A DNA stretch of 6,581 bases from JAVMKJ01 sp031732875 (GTDB lineage Bacteria > Pseudomonadota > Gammaproteobacteria > Competibacterales > Competibacteraceae). The notes under the pieces were generated by a model, which ran no database searches, was not told where the DNA came from, and was given only the letters and a program-made list of their open reading frames with translations. Location of the stretch: positions 1 to 6,581 of the forward strand of contig JAVMKL010000072.1 of NCBI GenBank assembly GCA_031732875.1. The letters are read 5' to 3'. Below, piece after piece: positions 1 to 6,179 of the stretch (positions are counted from its first letter, which is position 1; every line of letters begins with the position of its first letter). The translations under genes and the position numbers were made by a program.

Positions 1-660
1 TGGGAAATCAGCCAGAAGGGCGAGGGCCGGGAAGTGGCCCCGGAGACGCTGGCCGCGATGATGCTCGATCTGCAACGCCAGGGCTGTCACAACATCAATC
101 TGGTCACCCCGAATCATGTGGTGCCGCAGATTCTGCGGGCCACCCTCCTCGCCGCCCGGCAGGGCCTGCGATTGCCGCTGGTCTACAACACCGGCGGTTA
201 CGACAGTCCGGAAGCGCTGGCGCTGCTGGATGGGGTGGTGGACATCTACATGCCGGACATGAAGTACGGCGATTCCGCCACCGCCCGCCGCTATTCGCAC
301 GTGCGCAATTACTGGGAAGTTAACCAGGCGATGGTCCGGGAGATGCACCATCAGGTCGGCGATCTGACGCTGGACGGACGCGGGCTGGCGCGGCGGGGGC
401 TGCTGGTGCGCCATCTGGTGCTGCCGGGCGATCTGGCGAATACCGCAACCGTGCTGGCGTTCCTGGCGCGGGAGATTTCCACCGACACCTATCTGAACCT
501 GATGGATCAGTACCACCCCTGCTACAAGACCTTCGAGGAACCGCCGCTCGACCGTTCCATCACGCCGGAAGAATACGACCAAGCGCTGCGACTGGCGGAG
601 GAATATGGATTGCTACGACTCGACCGGCGGCGGCGCTGGCAGGGGTGGGGGTATCCTTGA
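1..660 (+). CDS. Radical SAM protein, PflX/COG1313 type (5' end outside window)
   Basis: The open frame enters from the left edge and stops at TGA 658-660, giving 219 visible codons. The first residues read WEISQKGEGREV, the stretch that in this family follows directly after the CxxxCxxC [4Fe-4S]/SAM cluster motif, so the cysteines and N-terminus lie just outside the window. Other family-typical blocks follow in order: NINLVTPNHVVPQ, YNTGGYDSPEAL, DIYMPDMKYGD, VRHLVLPGDLANT and NLMDQYHPCYK. Members are annotated as pyruvate formate-lyase activating enzyme-like radical SAM proteins, usually around 300-350 residues and cytoplasmic; the true substrate of this branch is not established. The last two codons and the stop (TAT CCT TGA) are exactly the 9-bp target duplication of the adjacent mobile element, so the coding sequence survived the insertion intact. 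Before insertion it probably lay 31 nt upstream of the TIR gene now at 6492. Confidence 0.9.
   Translation, partial: WEISQKGEGREVAPETLAAMMLDLQRQGCHNINLVTPNHVVPQILRATLLAARQGLRLPLVYNTGGYDSPEALALLDGVVDIYMPDMKYGDSATARRYSHVRNYWEVNQAMVREMHHQVGDLTLDGRGLARRGLLVRHLVLPGDLANTATVLAFLAREISTDTYLNLMDQYHPCYKTFEEPPLDRSITPEEYDQALRLAEEYGLLRLDRRRRWQGWGYP
652..660. repeat. Left 9-bp target-site duplication
   Basis: TATCCTTGA at 652-660 recurs perfectly at 6452-6460, and each copy abuts one end of the inverted-repeat-bounded element. Nine bases is within the usual 8-9 bp duplication length of IS256-family transposition. This copy also encodes Tyr-Pro-stop of the radical SAM gene. Confidence 0.93.
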
Positions 661-688
661 GGTAGAGTCCACGGCGGTGGTGTAAATT
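661..688 (+). repeat. Left terminal inverted repeat (IRL)
   Basis: The sequence opens GGTAGAGTCC and reaches the core GGTGGTGTAAATT at 676-688. Aligned without gaps to the reverse complement of 6424-6451, it matches at 21 of 28 positions, with the last 13 identical. It lies directly against the left target duplication and about 70 bp upstream of the transposase start. Confidence 0.9.
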
Positions 689-760
689 GAGGGGATGGGA
701 GAGCATCGAGAACTCCGGTGTTGAGATTGCAATGTTCGACTTCGCTGTGATGAGCGAGCG

Positions 761-940
761 ATGATCGACGACAGAATGGCATTTTTCAGAGGGACTGGAG
801 AACACGGCGGTTCGGATTTACTGCAGGCGTTGCCGGAGCGGGCGTTGGAGCAACTGATGGAATTCGAGGTGTCGAACCGGATTGGGGCGGAGCGACACGT
901 AGGTCAGCGCCCTTCTCGGCGACGAGACCTCGGGTTGAGA
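761..940 (+). pseudogene. IS256-type transposase, N-terminal fragment
   Basis: From ATG 761 the frame reads MIDDRMAFF, then LLQALPERALEQLMEFEV and SNRIGAERHV (about residues 20-48). This is the N-terminal pattern of IS256-family (mutator-type) transposases: a short acidic start, a leucine-rich helix ending in L-M-E-x-E-V, then an I-G-A-E-R-H-E-R-like stretch. Recognisable similarity ends near 905. The frame stays open to 1342, but that part is antisense to the small membrane gene and does not resemble a transposase. The junction with cargo therefore lies between about 905 and 940. Only about 48 of roughly 400 residues remain, so the product cannot be active. Confidence 0.8.
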
Positions 941-1264
941 TCAGGGAACACCGAAGAGTGCGCGACCGAGAAAGCCCGCGCTCGCGCTGGCACCGTTGGC
1001 GACGAACGCCCAAAGCAGTGCGCGGTGCTTGCGGAAGAGAAAGGCGAAGTAGGCCGCCTCCACCAGCCAGGCGAACAGTTCGGCGGCGATCACGCGCGTC
1101 CAGTAGTCCGCATCGATCCACGGGCCAAAAAACCCGAACCAGACGACAGGATGAGTGATGGCGCTGGCACCAAAGGCTACGGGGATCGAACAGTCGAGAG
1201 TCCGTACATAAATTGGCACCTCGACGAGTTGCGTAAACAGGAAAGCGCGCAACCAGACGCTCAT
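941..1264 (-). CDS. Small four-helix membrane protein of unknown function
   Basis: The 107-residue product starts at ATG 1264, chosen because its ATG overlaps the TGA of the upstream gene (ATGA at 1261-1264), the usual sign of translational coupling; an earlier in-frame start at 1309 would lie inside that gene. Hydrophobic stretches fall near residues 4-20, 28-48, 58-76 and 81-103. Polar residues sit inside or beside the helices: FTQLVEVPIY near the start, SAITHPVVW around residue 34-42, and AAELFAWLVEAAY around 60-72. These His/Glu positions would be unusual in a plain structural helix and could be functional, but that is inference. I do not recognise a named family. It is the last gene of a three-gene minus-strand cluster, and its stop at 941-943 lies at the junction with the transposase remnant. 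Confidence 0.78.
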   Translation of the reverse strand: MSVWLRAFLFTQLVEVPIYVRTLDCSIPVAFGASAITHPVVWFGFFGPWIDADYWTRVIAAELFAWLVEAAYFAFLFRKHRALLWAFVANGASASAGFLGRALFGVP

Positions 1265-1796
1265 GCCGCCGTTCCATCGGCAATCGCCGCCCGCCCTTCG
1301 AGCAACCACAGCAGCACCACCGCCAGTTCCACCGGACCGTGAAACAGCGCCAAGCGCAAATAGGCGCTACGCGCCAAGGCCGGCTCGAACGAGGCCCAAG
1401 CGGCCAAGCCCACGGTTGCTAGCGATGCCACGAGCACCAGCGGTCGGCCACAATCGGCGACGAGGGCAACATCGCCACGAGCGGTGCGCCAACCGAGAGC
1501 AGGAAACCCGGTCGTCGATGCAAGCCGGGCCGCATCACCAGATAGCGCAGATCAGCCACCAAGTGGGGAATTCCCAGCACGAGCGGACCTATCGTCAACA
1601 GCCACAGCGGTACGGTGAGGACGCGCGCGAACGCGACGCCTAGACCGAACCCGCCGAGGGCGACGACTCGGGGTTCGCGTCGAGCGATCAACGGCTCGAG
1701 CAAACGACCGAAACGGTGCAAAAACCGGTTGCGCAACGCATCGAACGGCGCGAGCGCGCCCAAAAACGTCCGGTCGATAGCCGTCGCCACGGTCAA
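1261..1796 (-). pseudogene. Polytopic membrane protein of unknown function, broken by a one-base frameshift
   Basis: Two minus-strand frames together give one sensible protein of about 178 residues. The first part runs from TTG 1796 (TTGA overlap with the stop of the secreted-protein gene) or GTG 1790 and ends VAMLPSSPIVAD near 1443. It then hits a stop at 1419-1421 if the frame is not changed. The frame that continues, LVLVASLATVGLAAW to the TGA at 1261-1263, starts around 1440. The span is 536 bases, one short of a multiple of three, so one missing base around 1440-1470 restores the gene. Visible landmarks are a basic, amphipathic N-terminal third, a helix carrying GIPHLVADLRYLV, the stretch RPGLHRR, and a C-terminal helix with FHGPVELAVVLLW. 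I recognise no named family. The intact couplings at both ends suggest either a recent mutation or a sequencing error. Confidence 0.68.
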
Positions 1797-2200
1797 TCCC
1801 GTTCGTTCCGGCGACGGCGTTTGATAAACAGCGGCACCGAGAACAGACCGGCGAGGAACCACGGACCAACGGCGCGTGCCACCGACCCGGTCTCGGTCGC
1901 CCCGCTCCCACCGCTTCCGCCGTTCCTGCCGCTTCCGCCGCCGTCATTCGTTTCAACGCATTTAAGGCAGTCGTACTCGACAACACCGCTTGGACCCTGA
2001 GCAGTGTAGTTGATGCGATTGCACTTGGCCGGCTGGCAGACGCCGCTCTGTCCTCTAAAGGTTTCGCAGGCAGCTCCGGCTTTCTGGTCGTGCAAACAGG
2101 CGTCTGGGGGTAGCACGTCAGCGCGGGCCAGAGCGCCGCATGAGATGAATCCAGCGAGTGCGAGCCAAACGAACCGCTTCGCGAAGAGTTTTCCGATCAT
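1793..2200 (-). CDS. Secreted six-cysteine protein with C-terminal membrane anchor
   Basis: Read from ATG 2200 (a GTG at 2206 is also possible; no strong ribosome site decides), the product is 135 residues. Residues 1-27 form a signal peptide: a basic KRF start, a hydrophobic stretch, and a likely cut after ALARA; FISC at 18-21 is a poor lipobox. The mature part holds six cysteines (35, 45, 55, 60, 78, 81), enough for three disulfides. A Gly/Ser-rich linker follows at about 87-100, then a hydrophobic segment at about 107-126, and the basic tail KRRRRNER. A signal peptide, disulfide-rich domain, flexible linker, single helix and Arg cluster is the layout of surface proteins with C-terminal sorting or anchor segments, such as MYXO-CTERM or GlyGly-CTERM proteins. 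The exact Cys or Gly-Gly signature of those families is not clearly present. Its stop overlaps the next gene, so it heads a coupled three-gene cluster. Confidence 0.75.
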   Translation of the reverse strand: MIGKLFAKRFVWLALAGFISCGALARADVLPPDACLHDQKAGAACETFRGQSGVCQPAKCNRINYTAQGPSGVVEYDCLKCVETNDGGGSGRNGGSGGSGATETGSVARAVGPWFLAGLFSVPLFIKRRRRNERD

Positions 2201-2224
2201 TGTCACTTGGGTTTTTCCGATGGC

Positions 2225-2461
2225 TCAATTGGATTCCAGACAGTTGAGGACGGCTCGCCTCGATGGCGGTCGGCAGCTACACCGAACGGGCTCCGAGCCG
2301 CTGCGACCGAAAGTCCCCCAATCGTCCAGCACGGCTTGGGCGGTTTCGGAATCGAGCGCGCCGACGACCTGTTGGGCGCGTGCCTGTTGTGTCGCGCTCA
2401 GGCTTGCCAGCGGGCCGCCGAACACCAGCTCTGTCGGGCCATCTTTCGTGTTCTCTCCATC
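2225..2461 (-). pseudogene. Out-of-frame gene remnant (C-terminal piece of a possible HTH-type protein)
   Basis: This minus-strand frame reads protein-like from about DGENTKDGP through ELVFGGPLASLSATQQ and VVGALDSETAQAVLDDW to a TGA at 2225-2227; after DDWGT it turns arginine/cysteine-rich and looks frameshifted. The Leu-Ser-x-x-Gln-Gln helix followed by ETAQAVLDDW resembles a linker seen near the C-terminus of some proteobacterial helix-turn-helix or replication-associated proteins. That resemblance is from memory and weak. There is no start codon with a ribosome site. Its upstream part overlaps, in another frame, the last 20-odd codons of the transporter gene at 2398-4245. I read it as debris marking a recombination joint. 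Confidence 0.45.
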
Positions 2462-4245
2462 ATGACTGCTTGGTCGGGTAGCGGGATGATGTCACCACCA
2501 CCCGACCACGTACCCGACAGCACGATGCCGGCAAACATCAACGCGCAGCCGGCGATCCCATGGCCAGACAGGGTTTCGTCCAGCAGCCACCAACCGCCCA
2601 GCGCCGCGTAGACGGTTTCCAGGCTGAGAAGGATCGCGGCGTGGGCCGGCGGCGCGGCGCGCTGCGCCACTACTTGCAGGGTATGAGCCACCCCGACCGA
2701 CAGCAGGCCACCGTAGAGAATCGGCAACGCCCCGCCCCACAGTCCGACCAATGTGAACGGCTCGCGGAACGCCGCCACCGCCAGACTCAGCACGGCGCAA
2801 ACGATGAATTGCAGGCAGGCCAGCATCACCGGTTCGATATACCGGCCCGACAGCCAGCCGATTACCAGCATGTGGCCGGCCCAGAAAAAGGCGCCGAGCA
2901 ACACCAGCCCGTCGCCCTCGGCCAAGGTCAGGTCGTCGGTCAGAGTCAGCAAGTACAGGCCGGCCACCGCCAGCGCCGCGCCCGCCCAGGTGCGCCAGGG
3001 AGTACGATGCCCCCACAGCAGGCCGAGCGCCGGCACGATGACCACGCATAACCCGGTGATGAAGCCAGCCTTGCCGGCGGTGGTGTGGATGATGCCGACC
3101 TGTTGCAGCGAGACGCCAGCGAACAGCATCAGGCCGGTCAGCAGCCCGCCGCCCAGGATCAACCGCCAGCCACCGGGATCGACGGGCGCGGCGGAGCGCC
3201 GACCCAACCACAGCAGCGGCAGCAGCGACAGCGCGCCCAGCCCGAAGCGAACACCATTATAGGTAAACGGGCCAACGTGATCCGTGCTGACCCGCTGGGC
3301 AATATAGCTGAAGCCCCAAATTACCGCCGCCAACAGCAGGAGTACTTCCGCCGTCGGGATCTTGGGAGTCAACCGGTGTCGAGCGCCTGCTTCCGCTCTT
3401 GCGCTCCCGGTTGGTCCGTCGATCGAACGATTTACCGCAACGCCGGTCGCGCGCGCCCGCCAAATCCATGGGTGAGTGGACTCGGCGAGCAGATAGATGA
3501 CCGCCGCCGACACGACCCACGCCATCGGCACTCCCGCTTGGAACAGGCAGAGGTGAAACGCGGCGCCCAGCGCCGCAATCCAGCCATAGGTGGTCAACAA
3601 GGCCGTGGGTAACCGCATCCTCAGGAGGTCGCGGAGTACCCCGCCGCCCGCGCCGGTCAGAAACCCAAAGAAGGCGGCCATCAGGACTAGGGTGAGGGTG
3701 GACTGCGCCCCCCACCGCAGCGCCTGTTCGGCCCCGAGCGGCGCGAACACCGCCAGCGCCAGCCGATCCGCGGCATTCCAGTGCGCTTCGCAGCGCGCGC
3801 AGATCTTGGGTTCCCACAGCAAAACCAGCAGCAATCCCAGTCCGATGGCAATCCAATAAAGTCCGTTGCCGATCCAGAACAGATGATGCGGTCCCAACTC
3901 CAACAAGAAAGTACGGACAGTTCCGCCACCCACCGCCGTGAGAAAGCCCCCCACCACACCGGCCACCCAGGCGATCCCCGGATGGACCGACTTGAATTGA
4001 CGAAAGCTGACGAGGCCACCGGTGAAGGCAAAGATCGCCGTGCCCGCCAGATCGGCGGCGGCACGCGAATCCTCGATACTCCCGGCGAACCCCATCCAAA
4101 AAGCGGCAAACAGAAAACTTCCGACGACCGGACAAGGATAATCCCGCCAAGCGGCGGCGAAATGAAGGAAGGGGCGAAGTTCTTTGGTCGACCCGAAACG
4201 AACGCTCGCACCTCTCTGCCGGTTGAGATTCCGATACGTGATCAT
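2398..4245 (-). CDS. TRIC/UPF0126 membrane domain fused to an EamA (DMT) transporter
   Basis: The 615-residue product starts at ATG 4245, preceded by a perfect AGGAGG seven bases upstream. Residues about 60-260 form a TRIC/UPF0126 (glycine-transporter-like) domain with its two internal repeats. The hallmark glycine-arginine motif appears as AVGGGTVRT (104-112) and in its standard form as GAGGGVLRD (198-206). After a hydrophilic linker (about 264-297), residues 298-585 form a ten-helix EamA/DMT permease with two repeats: AAVIWGFSYIAQRVS, then TAGKAGFITGL, and in the second half LLSLETVYAALGGWWLLDE, a typical DMT ending. Both halves belong to inner-membrane transporter or channel families; the substrates cannot be told. 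The tail after about residue 585 (from DIIPLPDQAV on) is arginine- and tryptophan-rich and is read out of frame through another gene's remnant, so the native C-terminus was probably lost. Confidence 0.85.
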   Translation of the reverse strand: MITYRNLNRQRGASVRFGSTKELRPFLHFAAAWRDYPCPVVGSFLFAAFWMGFAGSIEDSRAAADLAGTAIFAFTGGLVSFRQFKSVHPGIAWVAGVVGGFLTAVGGGTVRTFLLELGPHHLFWIGNGLYWIAIGLGLLLVLLWEPKICARCEAHWNAADRLALAVFAPLGAEQALRWGAQSTLTLVLMAAFFGFLTGAGGGVLRDLLRMRLPTALLTTYGWIAALGAAFHLCLFQAGVPMAWVVSAAVIYLLAESTHPWIWRARATGVAVNRSIDGPTGSARAEAGARHRLTPKIPTAEVLLLLAAVIWGFSYIAQRVSTDHVGPFTYNGVRFGLGALSLLPLLWLGRRSAAPVDPGGWRLILGGGLLTGLMLFAGVSLQQVGIIHTTAGKAGFITGLCVVIVPALGLLWGHRTPWRTWAGAALAVAGLYLLTLTDDLTLAEGDGLVLLGAFFWAGHMLVIGWLSGRYIEPVMLACLQFIVCAVLSLAVAAFREPFTLVGLWGGALPILYGGLLSVGVAHTLQVVAQRAAPPAHAAILLSLETVYAALGGWWLLDETLSGHGIAGCALMFAGIVLSGTWSGGGDIIPLPDQAVMMERTRKMARQSWCSAARWQA

Positions 4246-4252
4246 TTCCTTT

Positions 4253-4258
4253 CCTCCT
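4253..4258 (-). promoter_or_regulatory. Ribosome binding site of the fusion transporter
   Basis: On the minus strand the sequence is AGGAGG, seven bases before ATG 4245. It is the strongest Shine-Dalgarno match in the window and fixes the start of the 615-codon frame, showing that the TRIC half is the true N-terminus. Confidence 0.85.
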
Positions 4259-4495
4259 ATGCTCCGTAAAAATTAGGAGTCCAGCTCGCACTGGCTGGCT
4301 ACGATTCCATGCCCGTCGACATTTCATCTGGATTCGTCGAACGCCACTATCGTAGGTTTATCAGGAGAATGATCGATTACAACCAAGTAAATTACTAAGA
4401 AATGCAATTTTTCAACATCGTGAATCAATAGTTCGGATAACTTTGGCTTTATTGGAATCAAATTGTTGGGGTTCACAAAAGGAATCAAATCCATG

Positions 4496-4512
4496 TCAGG
4501 TCAAACACCTGA
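4496..4512. promoter_or_regulatory. Palindrome next to a TATAAT box, possible operator
   Basis: TCAGGT and ACCTGA flank the five bases CAAAC as a perfect inverted repeat, extendable by three weaker pairs on each side. A TATAAT box follows at 4526-4531 on the + strand, so the palindrome would overlie the -35 region of a promoter there, although no good -35 hexamer is visible. It could be a dimeric regulator's site or simply an RNA hairpin. No gene starts close downstream on the + strand. Confidence 0.3.
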
Positions 4513-4771
4513 TGTTGAAAAAATTTATAATTCATTGATTTTTAAATCTAATATTTCATAAAACTGCTAACAACGCCGCCCGAAATATCGATGGATAAAA
4601 TGCAGTGATCCAGAAAGCGACGATGCCCGTAAATTCATTGCGGATGTAGAATGATCCAGCCAATCATTATTAATACGCTCAAGCTGCAATCAGTAGCCAC
4701 ACCCCTTTTTATGCTGCTGTGCAACACAAAAATTGACCTCATTAACATAAGTAATTCGTTGGTTTTATTCC

Positions 4772-4794
4772 ATCGGTTGTTCCACCGATTTTTT
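4772..4794 (+). terminator. Terminator-like hairpin with no gene in front of it
   Basis: ATCGGT (4772-4777) pairs with ACCGAT (4784-4789) around the six-base loop TGTTCC, followed by six T residues (4789-4794). The stem is short, but the layout is that of a rho-independent terminator reading left to right. The opposite strand lacks a T run after the stem. No protein gene ends upstream on the + strand, so it might end a small non-coding transcript from within the AT-rich spacer. Confidence 0.4.
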
Positions 4795-4879
4795 ACCTTT
4801 TCAACAACAGATTTCTCATGAAAATGCAATAACGACCCTTCGAGATCATTTTTCGTTTTAAATCTCTCCTTAAGACCTG

Positions 4880-4908
4880 TTGAGTTTTTTACCTTATTTG
4901 TATATTTT
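4880..4908 (+). promoter_or_regulatory. Possible sigma-70 promoter for the right cargo arm
   Basis: TTGAGT at 4880-4885 and TATTTT at 4903-4908 are separated by 17 bases, each matching the sigma-70 consensus at four of six positions. It points toward the membrane protein gene at 5215, which would leave a leader of about 300 nt. In such AT-rich DNA a chance match is likely. A second TATAAT at 4925-4930 has no matching -35. Confidence 0.25.
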
Positions 4909-4930
4909 ATGATATTTACGTCTTTATAAT

Positions 4931-5214
4931 GATACCTTCTTCCTCCATCCGGAAGAGCGCCCGTCGCGACAAAGCGCCCCCCGCGCGAAGGCCCCTGACT
5001 CGGGTTTGGCGGCTTGGGTGCCTGCTACGAGCAGCGAACCGTGGGGCCGGATTCGGGGACAGCGATAGCGCGGGACGGTTGTCGCCAAGCATTGGTTTAA
5101 CCTCGACGGTTTGCATCACTAGGAATGGCGTTTTCGAAAATAGAGTGCTATGGAGTGATAACGACGGGACAAGGGGCGAGACGTCCCCTGATGGGTAAGC
5201 AGTAAGGCGACTCG
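4931..5214. other. GC-rich stretch with no supported gene
   Basis: Base composition switches back to GC-rich at about 4935. Short open frames exist on both strands, but none has a ribosome site and protein-like composition together; their translations are dominated by Arg, Pro and Ala as expected from GC-rich non-coding DNA. A small inverted repeat, AGGGG (5172-5176) with CCCCT (5185-5189), lies just ahead of the next gene. I see nothing else. Confidence 0.5.
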
Positions 5215-5631
5215 ATGATGCAAATTCCGTTTGGAACGCTACCGATCCGCCGCGTCATCGGCGTGGTCCTCTGCGGCTCGCCGCTGGCGCTGGCCCTGGC
5301 CTGCGCGCTCTGGCCCCGCACGGTTCCGCCGGCGACCGCGGCCATGGGTGGCGTTCTGGCGACCGTCGCCGGCCTGATCGGGGGCCTGAACGTTTACCTG
5401 GCCTATTGGCGTCCCTGGCGGTATCGACGCCGCTGGGGCTCCCTGGCCGGCTACCGCTTCGTCTCGGGATTGCCGCTGGTGGGCACGCTGTTCCTGGTGG
5501 CCGGTTGTCTGATCGCCTTCGGCAGCCCGACCGTCGGCCTGATCGGCGGCCTGGCGGGGTTGCTCGACGTCGGCGGCCTGCCGTGGTTCCCCGCGCTGAC
5601 CTGGCGGGACCGTTCCCTGTGGGGGGATTGA
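5215..5631 (+). CDS. Four-helix membrane protein of unknown function
   Basis: The 138-residue product begins at ATG 5215, with AAGG seven bases upstream; the neighbouring ATG 5218 is the alternative. Four hydrophobic segments lie at about residues 14-33, 41-65, 82-102 and 104-125. Between helices 2 and 3 is a strongly basic loop, WRPWRYRRRWGS, probably cytoplasmic by the positive-inside rule. The stretch GYRFVSGLPLVGTLF and the C-terminal GGLPWFPALTWRDRSLW look like conserved blocks. I recall similar small proteins annotated only as hypothetical membrane proteins in proteobacteria. The cupin gene follows 82 bases downstream on the same strand and may be cotranscribed. Confidence 0.75.
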   Translation: MMQIPFGTLPIRRVIGVVLCGSPLALALACALWPRTVPPATAAMGGVLATVAGLIGGLNVYLAYWRPWRYRRRWGSLAGYRFVSGLPLVGTLFLVAGCLIAFGSPTVGLIGGLAGLLDVGGLPWFPALTWRDRSLWGD

Positions 5632-5713
5632 CCTGCCGGGATCGAGTGTTCTCCAATCCATCCCGGACCCGGCGCGGGCCAACGTTCGCTAACATCCATA
5701 GGACAAAATCACC

Positions 5714-6046
5714 ATGTTCGACACGCGGCAAGCAAGCGGCTACCGGGAACTGTTGCCGGGCATCCGGCAAAAAACGCGGGTCCACGGCGAGAAAACCCTG
5801 CTGGCGGAGTTCGTTCTCGACCGGGGCGGCACCCTGCCGGTCCACGCGCATCCCTACGAACAGACCGGCTACCTGATCCAGGGGCGGCTCCGACTCCAAA
5901 TCGGCGACCGCGAGTTCGACGCTCGCGCGGGAGATGCGTGGTGCATACCGGCGAACGTCGAGCACGGCGCGCACGCCCTGGAGGACGCCGTGGCGGTCGA
6001 AGTGTTCGCGCCGGTGCGGGAGGATTACCTGCCCCAGGAGGATTGA
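5714..6046 (+). CDS. Single-domain cupin protein
   Basis: The 110-residue product starts at ATG 5714 with AGGA ten bases upstream. Cupin motif 1 is clear at residues 38-57: GGTLPVHAHPYEQTGYLIQG, giving metal ligands His44, His46 and Glu49 or Gln50. Motif 2 is at 73-84, GDAWCIPANVEH, supplying His84. This is the small cupin_2 fold, a cytoplasmic beta-barrel that normally binds one divalent metal; relatives include KdgF-like sugar-ring-opening enzymes, isomerases and regulators, and the sequence alone does not choose among them. It is the last cargo gene before the transposase remnant, with a GC-rich hairpin 27 bases past its stop. Confidence 0.85.
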   Translation: MFDTRQASGYRELLPGIRQKTRVHGEKTLLAEFVLDRGGTLPVHAHPYEQTGYLIQGRLRLQIGDREFDARAGDAWCIPANVEHGAHALEDAVAVEVFAPVREDYLPQED

Positions 6047-6179
6047 ACGGGGCGGCGCATGAGAGCCCGACTCCGCGCCCGGTTCTTCATGGGCGCGGGG
6101 CGAAGCGCGGCGCGTCCAGCCCACGAACCCTCGGGCGCGGGGCCTCCTTGCGGCCGATCCCCACTCGGGCGCCACGACC
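6047..6179. other. GC-rich spacer between the cupin and the transposase remnant
   Basis: No gene is supported here. The stretch holds an inverted repeat at 6073-6098 and two copies of GGGCGCGGGGC (6091-6101 and 6133-6143). The right-hand cargo/transposase junction should lie at or just after its end. Confidence 0.5.
6071..6100. repeat. GC-rich inverted repeat downstream of the cupin gene
   Basis: CCGCGCCC (6073-6080) and GGGCGCGG (6091-6098) pair perfectly around a ten-base loop, and two more pairs (one a G-T wobble) extend the stem to ten. There is no T run after it, so it is not a typical intrinsic terminator, though it could slow transcription or protect the 3' end of the cupin message. 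Confidence 0.5.

Larger units (their letters stand above)
4330..4930. other. AT-rich spacer between the two cargo arms, no convincing gene
   Basis: About 600 bases are visibly far richer in A and T than everything on either side, with runs such as AAAAAATTTATAA. I found no open frame with a credible start and protein-like composition. The stretch separates the minus-strand arm from the plus-strand arm, so it should hold promoters for both. It contains a 6+6 palindrome at 4496-4512, a short inverted repeat AATGAT/ATCATT at 4650-4668, a repeated 10-mer GGAATCAAAT (4454-4463 and 4481-4490), and a terminator-like hairpin at 4772-4794. The different base composition suggests a separate origin from the flanking cargo. 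Confidence 0.6.

Noticed and set aside
905..1342. Open + strand continuation of the transposase N-terminal frame
   Set aside because: Past about 905 it shows no transposase features and lies antisense to a good membrane-protein gene with a coupled start; it is open only because of high GC.
3257..4327. Long minus-strand frame overlapping the fusion transporter (356 codons)
   Set aside because: Its translation is rich in Arg, Gly and Ser with no domain sense, and it shadows the transporter, which has a perfect ribosome site and clear helices and motifs.
4454..4490. Repeated 10-mer GGAATCAAAT as a CRISPR-like or iteron array
   Set aside because: Only two copies 27 bases apart in AT-rich DNA; no further units, so no array or origin can be claimed.
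4635..4829. Small minus-strand frame of 64 codons in the AT-rich island
   Set aside because: No ribosome site, it overlaps the terminator-like hairpin, and the translation looks random.
4916..5198. Small overlapping frames on both strands beside the AT-rich island
   Set aside because: Arg/Pro-rich composition, no ribosome site on either strand and no motif; neither strand is preferable.
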